Shown: positions 25,297 to 36,649, counted from the first letter of the stretch. The stretch: DNA of 64,000 nucleotides from Ciona savignyi (GCA_000149265.1 CH003267.1:1219233-1283232); one strand, 5' to 3'. Numbers and translations: made by a program. Notes: generated from the letters alone by a model not told the origin.

Positions 25297-28274
25297 CCGT
25301 GAAATGGGGTTTCTTTGCCCTTCATGGCAACTTTGCCCGAAATTTCAAAAATTTTTGAAAGTGAAAATATTCCAGCTTTTACATACAAACTAAGTGAATT
25401 TTTATTTTATAGTATAAATTCATCATATGATTACCATACTTCCATAAAAACAAGTGAAAAAATTATCTTTAAACCATTATTTTTTGTATTTTTGCAGGTC
25501 CTGTTTTTTTTCAAAAATAATGTTGCTTAGTACTTTCTCTTACAGCCTTATTATTAATAATGATATAAATATGGTAAGTATTGTGAGTGAAGATATTCTC
25601 ATTAGCAACTTATTGCATATGATTTTTATTTGGTTCCATATAAAAACAAAAAATGTTGGTGAACTTATTAAACTTCATGCTTATTTTGGTGTATACGGTA
25701 CAACTTTGCCCACTTTGAGATGCCTAATCATGTTACATGAGTACGGTAATTCATTAGTCATTCCTACATTGGTTGATGCTTAAAATGCATTTACAGATTT
25801 TAATTTAACTTTCTAGGAAAATTTCATGTATAGTGTAAATAATAGTCTAAATGCAATGAGAAGATACAGGAAAAGAAAGGGGTCACGGCCATATAAAAAT
25901 TACTCAGAAGAGTGTTTGAAAAATGCACTATCAGCTGTTCAAGGGGGGATGTCAGTCAGAAAAGCAGAGAAAGAGTACAGGGTTCCCAGGAGAACTTTAT
26001 CTAATAAATTAAAGAAACTCCACTCAAAATCTGTAGGTAGGCCCACTGCATTGACAGAGGAAGAAGAGAGAGCAATGGTTCATCATCTTCTAATTTGCGC
26101 GGAATGGGGAATGCCTCTATCCTGTCTTGATGTCCGAATGATTGTAAAAAATCATATTGATTCTAAAGGAAAAGTAATAGAGTGCTTTACTAATAATATG
26201 CCTGGCTATGATTGGGTGAAAGGATTCTTTCATCGTCACAAATCTTCACTTACTGAACGCTTGTGTAGAAATATCAAAAGAGCAAGAGCTCAGACAAGTC
26301 ATGATGATATAAATGTGTACTTTAGACACCTTCAATCCACACTTCAAGATATTCCAAGCACACACATAGTTAACTATGATGAAACAAATTTCAGTGATGA
26401 CCCTGGAGTAAAGAAGATGATTTTTTGTCGTGGTGTTAAATATCCAGAACGAATTAAAAACTTCTCAAAGGGTGCTGTTAGTGTAATGTTTTCAGCAACA
26501 GCTAACGGCGAGTTTCTGCCATTGTACGTTGTGTATAAATCAATAAAGCTGTGGCACAGTTGGTGTGAGGGTGGTCCACCAAGTACTCGCTATGGAAGGA
26601 CCACATCTGGTTGGTTTGATGCATGCACTTTCGAAGACTGGTTTACCAGTGTTATTGTTCCTTGGGCAAAAAAACTTCCTGGGACAAAAGTCATTATTGG
26701 AGATAATTTAAGTTCTCATTTGAACAGTAGAGTCATTCAAAAGTGTGAAGAACTCCACATTAATTTTGCTTTTTTGCCACCAAACACTACCCACCTAACT
26801 CAACCACTTGAAGTGTCTGTTTTCCGTCCTGTAAAAACACATTGGAGAAACATTGTCAGTGAATACAAAGAGCAATACCCGAGCAGCACTTCATTGGATA
26901 AGCACATGTTCCCTAACCTTCTAAGTAAGCTGATGAAAATATTGCAAAAGGATGGAAATGACACAAACATCATAAAATCTGGATTCAAAGCAACAGGGAT
27001 ATATCCATATAACCCTAATGAAGTTCTCAAGCGACTTCCAAGTACAGACTTAGATGATAGTGTATCAAGTAGTATATCTGATAGTGTTCTTACTTACCTA
27101 CAGCAGAATCGTATAAAGAAGAGACAAGGGGCAAAAAGAAAGAAATTGGAAGTGCCACCAGGAAAATCAGTCAGTGTTGATGATTTGAAGACTTGCCAAC
27201 CATCTACTAGTGGATTGCCAATAACAAAAACGAAAAACTCAACGAAAGGAAATATAGTAAGAGCAGATGAGGTGTCTACAAAGGCAAAAAACAAAAAGAC
27301 AGGTGGTGCACAGCAGCATGCTTACTGGAGCAGCAGTGATGAGAGTGATTGCAGTTTACACTACAATGATACATCAGATGATCTAGAATCAAGTGAAGAA
27401 GAAAATTGGCCACAAGAAAGCAGAAATAAGTGCGGAGATTTTGTGGTTATAAAATATATTGTCAAGTCAAGTGTGATTCATTATGTTGGTGAGATTGTCA
27501 ATTTCGATGCAACTGCGGCTTTTGCAGAAATTCATTTCATGAAGCATCTTGGAAAAGAGCTCTTTGCTTGGATAAATGAATATTGTGAAGTCGACTTAAA
27601 CCAAATAGTTTTGAGCTTGCCACCACCACAACCAAACAGAAGAGAGCAATACACTTTCCGTGCTGAATTGAGTGGTATTACCAATCTCCGATAACAATGT
27701 ATTTGTTGCAATTTTTCATGATGTGTATGTTTCATGATGTTCTTCATTCGTTTCTTGGTTTATTTTGTTTCGCAATTGATTTGCCACTTATTTAAAGTAA
27801 ATATAAAACAATGGGATAATTTTTAGCTCTGGTTTATAGTTTTTACAATTGTTCTGTATTAGTAACAATGTGACAAAAAACAATTATAAGAACTATGTAC
27901 TCTACCATACAATAACTGATGCTATTGTACCAGCTTTATAATAAATATTGGTTCCAGTAGTTTTTTTTTGTCTTCAGAGTGGGCAAAGTTGTCTCTAGAA
28001 GTTTAAAATTGCATCTTACCATGGCAGATTGTGCATTCAAATGTACAAATACATATATGGGCAAAGTTGCCCTATACGGGGCTACTTTGCCCCACCTGAG
28101 GTTTTTTTAAAAAAATAACAGTATGAAAAAAATTAATCTCATAATTTCACATAAGAAATGTAGTACAACATGAGACATGTTGACTGAACTACAAAAAAAA
28201 ACATTTAACTTCACTATGTCTAAAGTTATGGCCATAAATGCACAAAAAGTGGGCAAAGTAACCCCATTTCACGG
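25297..28274 (+). mobile_element. Complete pogo-like transposon, 2978 bp
   Basis: The left end CCGTGAAATGGGGTTTCTTT and the right end, in reverse complement CCGTGAAATGGGGTTACTTT, are near-perfect inverted repeats of at least 24 bp. Both are flanked by TA (25295-25296, 28275-28276), the Tc1/mariner-superfamily target duplication. The subterminal regions repeat GGGCAAAGT-like motifs (25313, 25330, 25702, 27981, 28059, 28084, 28251). A perfect palindrome TTTCAAAAATTTTTGAAA lies at 25343-25360. One intact ORF fills the middle. Structure and ORF integrity suggest a young copy, possibly still competent. Confidence 0.95.
25826..27694 (+). CDS. Pogo-like DDE transposase, 622 aa, intact
   Basis: It catalyses cut-and-paste transposition of its own element in the nucleus. 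Residues 23-66 form a Psq-type helix-turn-helix (GGMSVRKAEKEYRVPRRTL). A second DNA-binding (CENP-B-like) region covers about 75-155 (GYDWVKGFFHRH). The DDE_1 core follows, with D185 in NYDETNFSDDPG, D293 in IGDNLSSHLN, and FLPPNTTHLTQPLEVSVFRP, where the usual third aspartate (PLD) is E329, giving DD35E. Residues 440-540 are basic then acidic and probably unstructured. The tail (GDFVVIKYIV...HYVGEIVNFD...FAWINEYCEVD) resembles a small Tudor/SH3-like module seen at the end of other invertebrate transposases. No stop or frameshift. The start at 25826 is the first ATG of the frame. Confidence 0.93.
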   Translation: MYSVNNSLNAMRRYRKRKGSRPYKNYSEECLKNALSAVQGGMSVRKAEKEYRVPRRTLSNKLKKLHSKSVGRPTALTEEEERAMVHHLLICAEWGMPLSCLDVRMIVKNHIDSKGKVIECFTNNMPGYDWVKGFFHRHKSSLTERLCRNIKRARAQTSHDDINVYFRHLQSTLQDIPSTHIVNYDETNFSDDPGVKKMIFCRGVKYPERIKNFSKGAVSVMFSATANGEFLPLYVVYKSIKLWHSWCEGGPPSTRYGRTTSGWFDACTFEDWFTSVIVPWAKKLPGTKVIIGDNLSSHLNSRVIQKCEELHINFAFLPPNTTHLTQPLEVSVFRPVKTHWRNIVSEYKEQYPSSTSLDKHMFPNLLSKLMKILQKDGNDTNIIKSGFKATGIYPYNPNEVLKRLPSTDLDDSVSSSISDSVLTYLQQNRIKKRQGAKRKKLEVPPGKSVSVDDLKTCQPSTSGLPITKTKNSTKGNIVRADEVSTKAKNKKTGGAQQHAYWSSSDESDCSLHYNDTSDDLESSEEENWPQESRNKCGDFVVIKYIVKSSVIHYVGEIVNFDATAAFAEIHFMKHLGKELFAWINEYCEVDLNQIVLSLPPPQPNRREQYTFRAELSGITNLR

Positions 28275-28797
28275 TAACAATGAAGTGTTACTTTACAATT
28301 TTGCTCAAGAATTGTTAATTGTCATTGTGGTGACCTCACAAAGCTCTTATTTAACAAGACAGATTCAGAACTATTTCAATGAGAGAGGTGAAATAAATAA
28401 CTTTTGTGGGGCAATAAAATAATAGCCCTTCTGTAAGTTTTGTTGCATTTAAATCTGCTTCTTGCTGCGTTGTTTTGGCTTAAGTAAAGGAATTCAATTA
28501 TGCGGTTTTTTTACTTATCCGTTCAGGTTTTGAAGAAACGCTGTCCCGACTAGACCGGATAATCGAGGAAGCACCTGTATTCACAAACCCAGTGTTTCTG
28601 CGCGAGATCGTCCTACTATTACAAAGCCGACCGAAATTAAGATAACAGTCCTCTAAATTCCCCATTGCAAACGGCAATTGCCTTTTCTATAAAATCAACA
28701 CACATAAGTAAGTACTCGGAAAAAATACCGTGGGCGTTTCTGTTATTACCCACCAATATAACGCCCCCCCCCCGTACTTAGCGCCGATGTTCCTTAC

Positions 28798-30250
28798 AGT
28801 CCGTTATGTTGAATATTTATTTTGCTATCACCATTAACGATAATAATAATATACTGTAGCAATAGAAAACTTGAATGGAACGTAAAATAATAATAAAATA
28901 TTTTGACAGAATTGAAAGGAAAATCCTTTGAAATCCAGGTACAGTGATGAATGAGCTATTGGGCGAATTTACAATTGTGCAAGCCAGAAAGCTCAACAAT
29001 ATATGTTCCAAGTCCGCCGGTAGCAGCAGCTGCGTCGTTAATAGCTCTGAAGCTGCTTGGGTGTTCGATTTTCAAGTCCCATGAAGTAAATGCTCTTTGG
29101 TGCTTTGCTGATCCCATGCAAACAAGGCAACTTGTGTCGCAACAATTCTAGTAGGCTAATTATTGTGACTTGTGGTTCTCCCAACAGCCAAGTGTGATGG
29201 CTCAATTTCCATAATACGCAGCGCCTTTAAAAGATACCGAGACTTTTTCAAAGATGTAATAGTAGAAGGTGTTTCTATTAGACAAATAACAAGCCTAAAT
29301 AAAATAGTTCTGATACTTTTCGCCTTCAGAACCAAGCAAGAAGCTATACCTTTTCAGCTCTTCTTATAGCTGTGTACACTGGCAACCACCGGTTCAGGGA
29401 TGCAGTGGATGACAACAATCTAAAAACATGGCTCTCATGACTACAATTATTCATAAGACACATGTATGGTTATTATAAAAAGGCAAGATGGACTAACCTC
29501 GTGGCGATTAGGTAAAGCGTTTTTTCCCCTTTGTATCTTATGCACTTATTTCAAGCATCGTTTCAAATTTGATCTCGACAACTTATAAATTCTAAGAAAA
29601 TGGACCCAAACAACAAATAGGCCGTCGTCTATTCACCTAGGATAGCGATTCGGGTTGCAGTGTATATTGTGTATGATTTGGACGTTCCTTCAATTTAGTA
29701 GAACCAAGTAACTGCGCATTGCGCTCTGGGACGGTTAACCAACCAATTAATTACCCACGGTGGACCTCGTATCTCAGTCAATTTGAAAAAAGATCAAACC
29801 ATCTTTAAAAATACTTACCCGTTTGCATTGTCGGTAATGGAAATTGTTTTACAGGGTCATGTTAAAAATGCTTTTTGGAAAAGGGCGACACCACCAGCTT
29901 ATGACATCAATTTAATGCTTAAGCATACAACCACAATGTGGTATGCTATGCTGCCTAATATCACCATCCCAATCGTTTCGTGTTCTTTAATCCCATTATG
30001 ACGACAACCTTGCAAACCTTTAAAATACCTCCGGACACTGGTTGTTGAATCAGCACCACGCCGAATTTAAACTAACCCAGTGCACAAAACTACAACCAAA
30101 CGTTTTTACTGTACGAAATCCCATATATTGTTACAGCATTTCCGACATCCAATCTTATCAACAGCGACAAAAAAGTTCCGACATTGGATTATTTAACCAA
30201 AAAGTCGCCATTTATCTGGTGGCCTAATAAAGTTTAACAAATTCTTATTT
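28798..30250. other. Gene-poor interval
   Basis: No gene supported. About 29620-29760 is a minus-orientation SINE fragment (reverse complement 'ggttctactaaattgaagg', then 'cacaatatacactgcaa'). The frames at 28951, 29172 and 29783 have no recognisable motif. Confidence 0.45.
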
Positions 30251-32048
30251 ATTATGGGTCCCATTTGAAAAAATGGGACACATATTGTTTTTGTCCGTTT
30301 TTTTTTTTTCTTCGTCAAACGCTTGACAGGCATGGCATGGCGCCCGACATCTACCAGAAGGAATAATGGGATTGCAATGAAACTTTGTCATTTGTTAGAC
30401 AACATGGTCTTGATATGTAGAAACCAAAATTTTGGGTAATAAATTTAGGGGAATTCCCCTTGGACGTTAAAAACTAAAACGGTCATTTTTTTCTAAAAAA
30501 TTAGCTTTTTAGGCCATAGCGCTTGAACGGCCACTCCAATTTGAATCAAATTTGGTGAAATGTTAGTACACTAGTCACTGATTTAACACTTAAATACCCT
30601 AAAAATTAAACTTTTGCTGTTAAATGATAATTGTGACATGCATGGCATGGCGCCCCGACATCTACCAGAAGGAATAATGGAATCGCAATGAAACTTAGTG
30701 ATTTTTTAGACAACATAGCCTAGATATGCAGAAACCAAGATTGTGGGTAATAAATTTAGGGGAATTCCCCTTGGACGTTAAAAACCAAAACGGTCATTTT
30801 TTTCTAAAAATTAGCTTTTTAGGCCATAGCGCTTGAACGGCTGCTCCAATTTGAATCAAATTTGGTGCAATGTTAGTTGCACTAGTCACTGATTTAACAC
30901 TTAAAAGAAATAAAAAAATTACTTAGGGAAATACCCTAAAAATTAAACTTTTGCTGTTAAATGATAATTGTGACAGGCATGCTATGTCGCTCCGACATCT
31001 ACCAGAAGGGTTAATGGAATCGCAATGAAACTCGGTGATTTGTTGGACAACATGGTCTAGATATGCAGAAATCAAAATTTTGGGTGATAAATATAGGGGA
31101 ATTCCACTGGAACGTTAAAACCAAAACGGTATTTTTTTCTAAAAAATTAGACTTATTTGGGCATAGCGCTTGAACGACCGATACAATTTGAATCAGATTT
31201 GGTGGAATGTAAGTGCATTAGTCACTGTTTTAACACTTAAAAGAAATAAAAAAATTACCCAGGGAAATACCTTAAAAATCGGATTTTGTTCTCTAATTAT
31301 GATTGTGACAAGCATGCCATGTTGCCCCGAAATCTAGCAAAAGGAGTAATAAAATCACAATAAAAATTTGACATTTGTAACAGGACATGGTCTAGATAAG
31401 CAGAAACCAAAATTTTGGGTAATGAATCTAGGGAAATTCCCCTGAGACGTTAAAAACCAAAACATTTTTTTTCTAAAAAATTAGAATTTTTGAGCATATC
31501 GCTTGAACGACTGCTCTAATTTTGATCAGATTTGGTTAAATGTTAGACCATTAGACACTTTAGGCCAATTAAAAGAAAGAAAACATTTGCTTAGAGTAAT
31601 TCCCCTAAAAAACGAAGATATGTTCCTGAATTATGATTGTGACAGGCATGCCATATCGCACTGACATCTCCAACAAGGAGTCGACAAATCACATTAAAAC
31701 TTTAAGAATTGTTACATAACATGGCCAACATATTTAAAAACAGAAACTCATCTAATAAACCTAGGGGAATTTCCTTTATTTCATTACAGCGTTTAAAAAG
31801 GTTTAATTTAAAACATTTAAGGTAAAATGTTAGTAAATTAAGATGTTTATTTATTTTTTAACTACACATTGAAAAGAAGTTTGGTTGGACAACTATGGGA
31901 CCCATGCGTTTATGCTTGCAGAAACAAACTACATTCTCAGTGTATAAAATACAAATTGTGGTTAGGGACCCTGTAGCATGAATATATGGCATACAAAATG
32001 TGTTTTACAAATGGTGGTGGTTAAACACGTGGTTGACACTCTCTAGTT
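30251..32048 (-). repeat. Tandem array of ~340-bp units (mirror copy)
   Basis: This is the inverted counterpart of 22798-24937. It starts 'attatgggtcccatttgaaa', has the T-rich run and 'tgacaggcatgg' landmarks at about 30325, 30637, 30971, 31306 and 31640, and ends with the same unique head reading out to 'cgtggttgacactctctag'. It has about one unit fewer than the plus array. Both share the same two outer edges, so they are two copies of one composite element. No obvious target duplication or inverted termini were found at its borders. Confidence 0.92.
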
Positions 32049-33230
32049 GTAGGTTTATATTTATCAAAAAAAAGGAATTGGTCTGTATCTTGCTTGACGA
32101 AACGACTACTACACTGCTACATAGGATAGGAGATGCTTCACTAAAGGAAAACTGTTATTTACATGGAAATAAGAGGAAGGACACACAGCAATTACGAAAA
32201 AGCTTGGAAAAGGGGGTGTATGCATGCATCCTATTACTTTAAATAAAGCTTAAATCAAGGTAAGTTTTGCACAAGGACCACCAAGCCAAAATCCTACACA
32301 AATCACAAAGTTGTTAAAATACCGAGATATTCATCAGTCCATGCATGTATCAAGCAACTACTAAATATATAAGGAATATTACTTGGATAGATCACTAATG
32401 GCTTCGCGATGAAGTACTTGAAAAAAAACAGTTACAGCATCTACAAATTTAAAACAATAAACAAGGGAAAGTAGATAAAACCAATACACGGAAGAAATAC
32501 CACCAAAATTACAGCGATGAGGTTCTTAAAATTATTGATATGGTACAAGCGCAATATAGGTTATTTAGTTAAGGAAAACTGGTGTTTGTGGTCAAAAAGC
32601 ATTATTTGTGTGACTGGAAACACGAGAAGAAGACATGTAATTCAAACAATAAAAGAGGAAAACAAATGTGCCGACGCACAGCTTCAAAAGCTTTTTGTCT
32701 TCGCTTCTGTTAAAAGGTAAAAAAAACAGTGTGTGAAAAGGATATCAAGGGTACGAGACTGCCCGCACAACCGAAGCGCAGTGCCAGCAGCCCAAACTCG
32801 ACATGGACATTTTAAACGAACGATAATACTGGCGTGGGGGCCAACGCGGCAGTGGTTCTTGCGACGGCCACTGCACACCAAGGTTTTGTACATGTTTTGT
32901 TTCTGACTGAAAAGTACTACTGGTTTGTTTCTTGTTGATAGTGGAAGTCTGTGTTGTTTAATTACTTTAATATACCTTTAGTGTGCTGAGCACGGCAAAT
33001 GGTGGGTACCTACGGCGGAGTTCATTCAGCACGCTAGATTTGTGACATTTAACGCTAGAGCGCTGTATTCATTTCCGACATCGGAACACCAAAAGCATCT
33101 TAAGATTCGATTTTTTGAGAGAGGAAGCTAGTGTTCTGGTAGACTTCAGCTCCTTAACCATCGGGTCCCGAATTATCAGATTGACCTCAAGCATGGTATA
33201 TATAACTAACTACTAAAGGCACCAAAAATA
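32049..33230. other. Gene-free interval
   Basis: No supported gene. Short frames at 32000, 32517 and 32684(-) lack motifs. Confidence 0.4.
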
Positions 33231-33713
33231 GTGAACGGATACATATACAACATACCGAAGCCGTCTTACCCGAACATTTGGAATGCATATTGTGATAAAC
33301 GAGCAAAAATCCAGCTTTGGCATGCCGAGCTAGGCACGTTAAGTTATTATGTAATTCGACACAAACCTCGCATCGATAACGTCGCTCCTTATTATACCTT
33401 ATCCAAAATATGCGGTGCACGAGACATGGGCGCCCCCCTGGTAGAACAAGACTGTCGCACTTATAGATCGCAAGAACCTGCCGTATTCTTTAGACGACGT
33501 AAAGAATACATGTGCAGAGTGCAGAGAACATGTTCGGAACAAGAAGTAAGACGAAAGAAAACCTATAGCAACACAGCCATGGGGGAACGCATCAGCATTG
33601 ACTTATTGGGTTTCCTTTTGCCTTCTAGTGCAAGGATATATAACGACACGAATGGATCATTTTTTGCTTTACTAAGCAAGAAGCTCTTTTGCTTGTTTGG
33701 ATTTATTCCCTAA
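33231..33713 (+). pseudogene. Ty3/gypsy pol fragment (RNase H end to integrase start)
   Basis: The 160-codon frame reads KIQLWHAELGTLSYYVIRHK then IDNVAP, matching the end of gypsy RNase H (the W-x-x-x-L...V-Y-x-P-G-x-x-N-x-x-A-D region, decayed). After a poorly conserved stretch where the HHCC finger should be, it reads GERISIDLLGFLLPSS, the start of the integrase core. The catalytic residues are not all present, and no LTR or primer-binding site was identified nearby. It is a dead retroelement piece. Confidence 0.65.
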
Positions 33714-33729
33714 CCTCACGTGACGTTTT

Positions 33730-35500
33730 AACTTTACGTACACCCTCCAACCGGAAATTCCCAATGCGAACGTTTTAACCAGACGATATGGCCGACGGTT
33801 GGTTGTAGCAGCCAACTCCCGGAAGAGGCATGGGAAGAAGTACTTTCTAATGCTTTGCACTCTATCCGATCTCTACTATGCACATCCCACCCACGAATGT
33901 CACTCCCCATAGGTTTTTTTAACTTTTCAAAATGGTCTTTCCTCTTCATCATAATATGCAGCCAACAACGAAAAGAGACCATGAGACTTTGGAGTGCTAT
34001 TTTCTAACGCCACACACTCTTTTTTGAATTTTTCCAACACTGAAGCAACATTAGGTTTTGGGTTGTGTTTCATGGTTCTGGAGACAACAATGTGTGGCAT
34101 AAAATTAAATAAATTAGTCGATAATTCTTAACATTATAATAAACAATACATGTACCCACGTAAATTTGATTTGCCTTTTTTGGTAACTTCTCCAACAATT
34201 TTAGATGATCTGCTTGGTTATTCATAAGCATCCCGTAGTGCATAAACTGGTGGTATTCTGGAACAGCCATAAACGGCCACTCCACCAAAAATTCTTGTAC
34301 TGCAGCATTTTCATTAATTCAAATAATACCATGATCTGTATCTTTGACTGATTTAATATATATTCTTGTTGAAGCCAATTCTTATTTGACACCGTGTTGA
34401 TGTTACTGGGGCCATCATGACGCCAATTGACACATCCATATGGGGTTTGTTGGCTCGTGTGTGTGCCCTTTTTTCTTATAACATTTTCCCAGCGATAGAA
34501 TAGCTTGTTAGTAATGGAAGTGTGACTGACCACTACCATATGGAATGCCATCAATAAGATCTCTGAACGAATCAGGATACTTGGATACATTTGAAAATGC
34601 GATTTTTTTCCAAAATTCCTTTTCCCCGGTTTTTGGGTTACCTAAAAAATAATAAATAAATTCAGTATTTAACTAGTAAATTAAAAACAAGGACATTTTT
34701 TATTCACAAAATCCCAATGAAGGCACCAAATAGCAAAGCATTTTGACAATTAGCTTTCCTACTATTAAAAACACATACATACACACCAGAAAATAAATAT
34801 TGGAAGATGGAAGGTGCCTGTCATATGACAAGCAGCGCCGGTCAAATTAAAACTACTGTCAAACAGCAGCCGTTTGTGCCTTTTTCTAGCCATTTTATCT
34901 ATAGGTTTCCTCACTATCTATATCATTCAAATCTATAATATAATGTAAGCTATCTAACCTTTAAGAATTTGATCAATGGTATGATGTATCAACTCCCTTC
35001 GTTGATCAGGTTTTGGAATAGTTTTGGCTTTTAAAGCAGCTAAAAGACCAGATGGACAATTTATCCCATGGGACTTTGAAATCACAGACCCATTGCATGT
35101 TCTTTTCATATTGCTGCTGCTACCAGTTTCTGATGACTAAACAGGTTCAGTACTGGATGGAGGGTGACTCTGACATTTTGTATATTAAATGATGGAACAA
35201 GTAATGAAAATGACATTGTCATATTAATCTTACTTACCTAATGTTATTGACTATTGAAGTATTATTATTATACCAGGGAAATGTGAAACAATGTAACAAA
35301 AGTATCTTAACCTGGAACTTTCTTTACCGACAACATTCATTAATCTTCGTGCCTGGACAAGGTTAAAATGTCGCAGCAGTTCATCCTGATCAAGAAATTT
35401 TACAAAACTGAGATCAATAATACCCAAATTTTTACGACATTGAACACAAGAGCCCAGTTTCTCAGCATCTTCTTGAAGTTCTGGCTAAACTTTTAACAAT
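33730..35500 (-). pseudogene. Decayed multi-exon gene of an uncharacterised family
   Basis: Minus-strand exon-like blocks with good splice sites: about 35486-35312 (CVQCRKNLGIIDLSFVKFLD, donor GTTAAG), 35129-34959 (ending HHTIDQILK, donor GTTAGA), 34642 to about 34160 (NPKTGEKEFWKKIAFSNV, then LFYRWENVIRKKG, YGCVNW and FLVEWPFMAVPEY), and about 34070-33740 (NVASVLEKFKKECVALE). The order FW-x-x-IA...YGCVNW...EWPF resembles a multicopy family of unknown function in fish and invertebrate genomes. Frame slips inside the third block and a stop near the 5' end indicate loss of function, unless the sequence has errors. No role can be assigned. Confidence 0.5.
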
Positions 35501-36243
35501 ACCTGTTCCATAATTATAATTCAGTTCACCTTAACAAATCTATATAACAAAACAATTAGGACTATATAAACTGCTTTAAAACAAGCAAATGTTTTTGGTC
35601 AATTGTGTATACAAAAATAAGGGACAGTGGTTGTTATATAACTGATCAATACTAACACATACAAGTTCACTTATCAGTCCGTAGGCAGTGGCTGTAAAAA
35701 CAACTATTTTTTGCATTAATAACTAAACACATAGTTAAAAACTTTTATACATGTCTAAATAAACAAGGTTTTGTTTTAAATAAAGTAATTAAAGCATGAC
35801 CAGTAATCTGCCTTACAATACACATTATTTAACTAATCATTTATCCAACCAAATAAAACAAAAAATACACATACCATTTTCACCTTTTCTTGGTTCAGAG
35901 TGAGATTGTGTCTAAGAAGAGCTGCTTGTATACAGGAGTTTAATCAAGTTTCGATCATGTTCCTGTAGTGTGGCCGTCGGTTACTGTGATGTCATCCAAA
36001 CTTTCTTTACCTTATTTTTCAATGAAATTTAAGTTCAATGAATTCGCGTTAACGCCATTAGTCACATCATAATGGAGACGCAATAGGACATTTCTCAAGG
36101 GTTTGCCGACAACGCGTTAACATTAAACAATCCGTTGTTGAATATTCGTCAACTGCGGTCTGCATAATGCCTGGATTTATAGTCCCTTTGCGCCGTTTTT
36201 CCCTCTTGCTGGAGGAGCACCTTCCGGTTTAGGCCCTGCGCTG

Positions 36244-36643
36244 GTGGATGCTTCGTTTATATCTGTTCCGGTCAAAGCACTAATCGATTCGGGAGCGTCG
36301 GAAGATTTTGTCAACAAGAGTTTGTTAGGCCGATCAGCTTTTACTCAAAACTTCCGGTCCTATTTCTCCGATATCTATGGCTTCTTCTCGTCTTTCTCGA
36401 ATCTAACATTATTGAACCCGCCCGTTTCCCCCTGGAGAAGCTCCTTTATTAGTGGTCTCACGCGAAGGTAAAATGCGACTGGTCGTAGATTACTCGGTTA
36501 CCGTTAACCGATTTACACAACTAGACGCCTATCCGCTACCAAAAATAAAAGAAATCGTCGTTTCCCACTTTGATCTAGATTACATACATATGAGTTGTTT
36601 AGGAGTTATGAAACGACTTCCTATCTCGTTGAAAAGGGATTAA
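36244..36643 (+). pseudogene. Ty3/gypsy pol fragment (protease and RT start)
   Basis: The first frame has PVKALIDSGASEDFVNKSLL, the retropepsin active-site loop (DSGAS). The second, overlapping frame has REGKMRLVVDYSVTVN and LDAYPLPKIKEI, the N-terminal reverse-transcriptase pattern (D-Y...N...YPLP). About 80 poorly matching codons lie between, with a frame change, and everything after the start of RT is missing. The order relative to the fragment at 33231 (protease lying 3' of integrase) shows they are not one intact element. Confidence 0.75.
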
Positions 36644-36649
36644 ACGGTA

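Larger units (their letters stand above)
22363..28577. mobile_element. Tigger-like MITE split by two younger transposons
   Basis: The left end after TA (22361-22362) reads ACAGTGCTTCTTCGATTATG. The right end in reverse complement, before TA at 28578-28579, reads CAGGTGCTTCCTCGATTATC. The CGATTATCCG motif is typical of Tigger/pogo-like termini. Removing the hAT (22422-25264) and pogo-like element (25297-28274) leaves only about 0.4 kb, so it was a non-coding MITE. The match is short and the left end has one extra base, so this layer is less certain than the others. Confidence 0.5.
20586..28789 (-). mobile_element. Outer hAT element, split by nested insertions
   Basis: The left terminus CATAGGCGCCAAGT at 20586 and the right terminus, in reverse complement CATCGGCGCTAAGT from 28789, are inverted partners. 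The flanks ttccttac at 20578-20585 and 28790-28797 are identical 8-bp duplications. It contains minus-strand transposase debris (21105-21245) and hosts a Tigger-like element (22363-28577) that itself contains a hAT and a pogo-like transposon. Subtracting the hAT and pogo insertions with their duplications leaves about 2.4 kb, the same size and ends as the hATs at 2147 and 3111. Confidence 0.88.

Noticed and set aside
33231-36643. One continuous gypsy retrotransposon
   Set aside because: RNase H/integrase lies upstream of protease/RT on the same strand, the wrong order, with a minus-strand gene remnant between and no LTRs seen.
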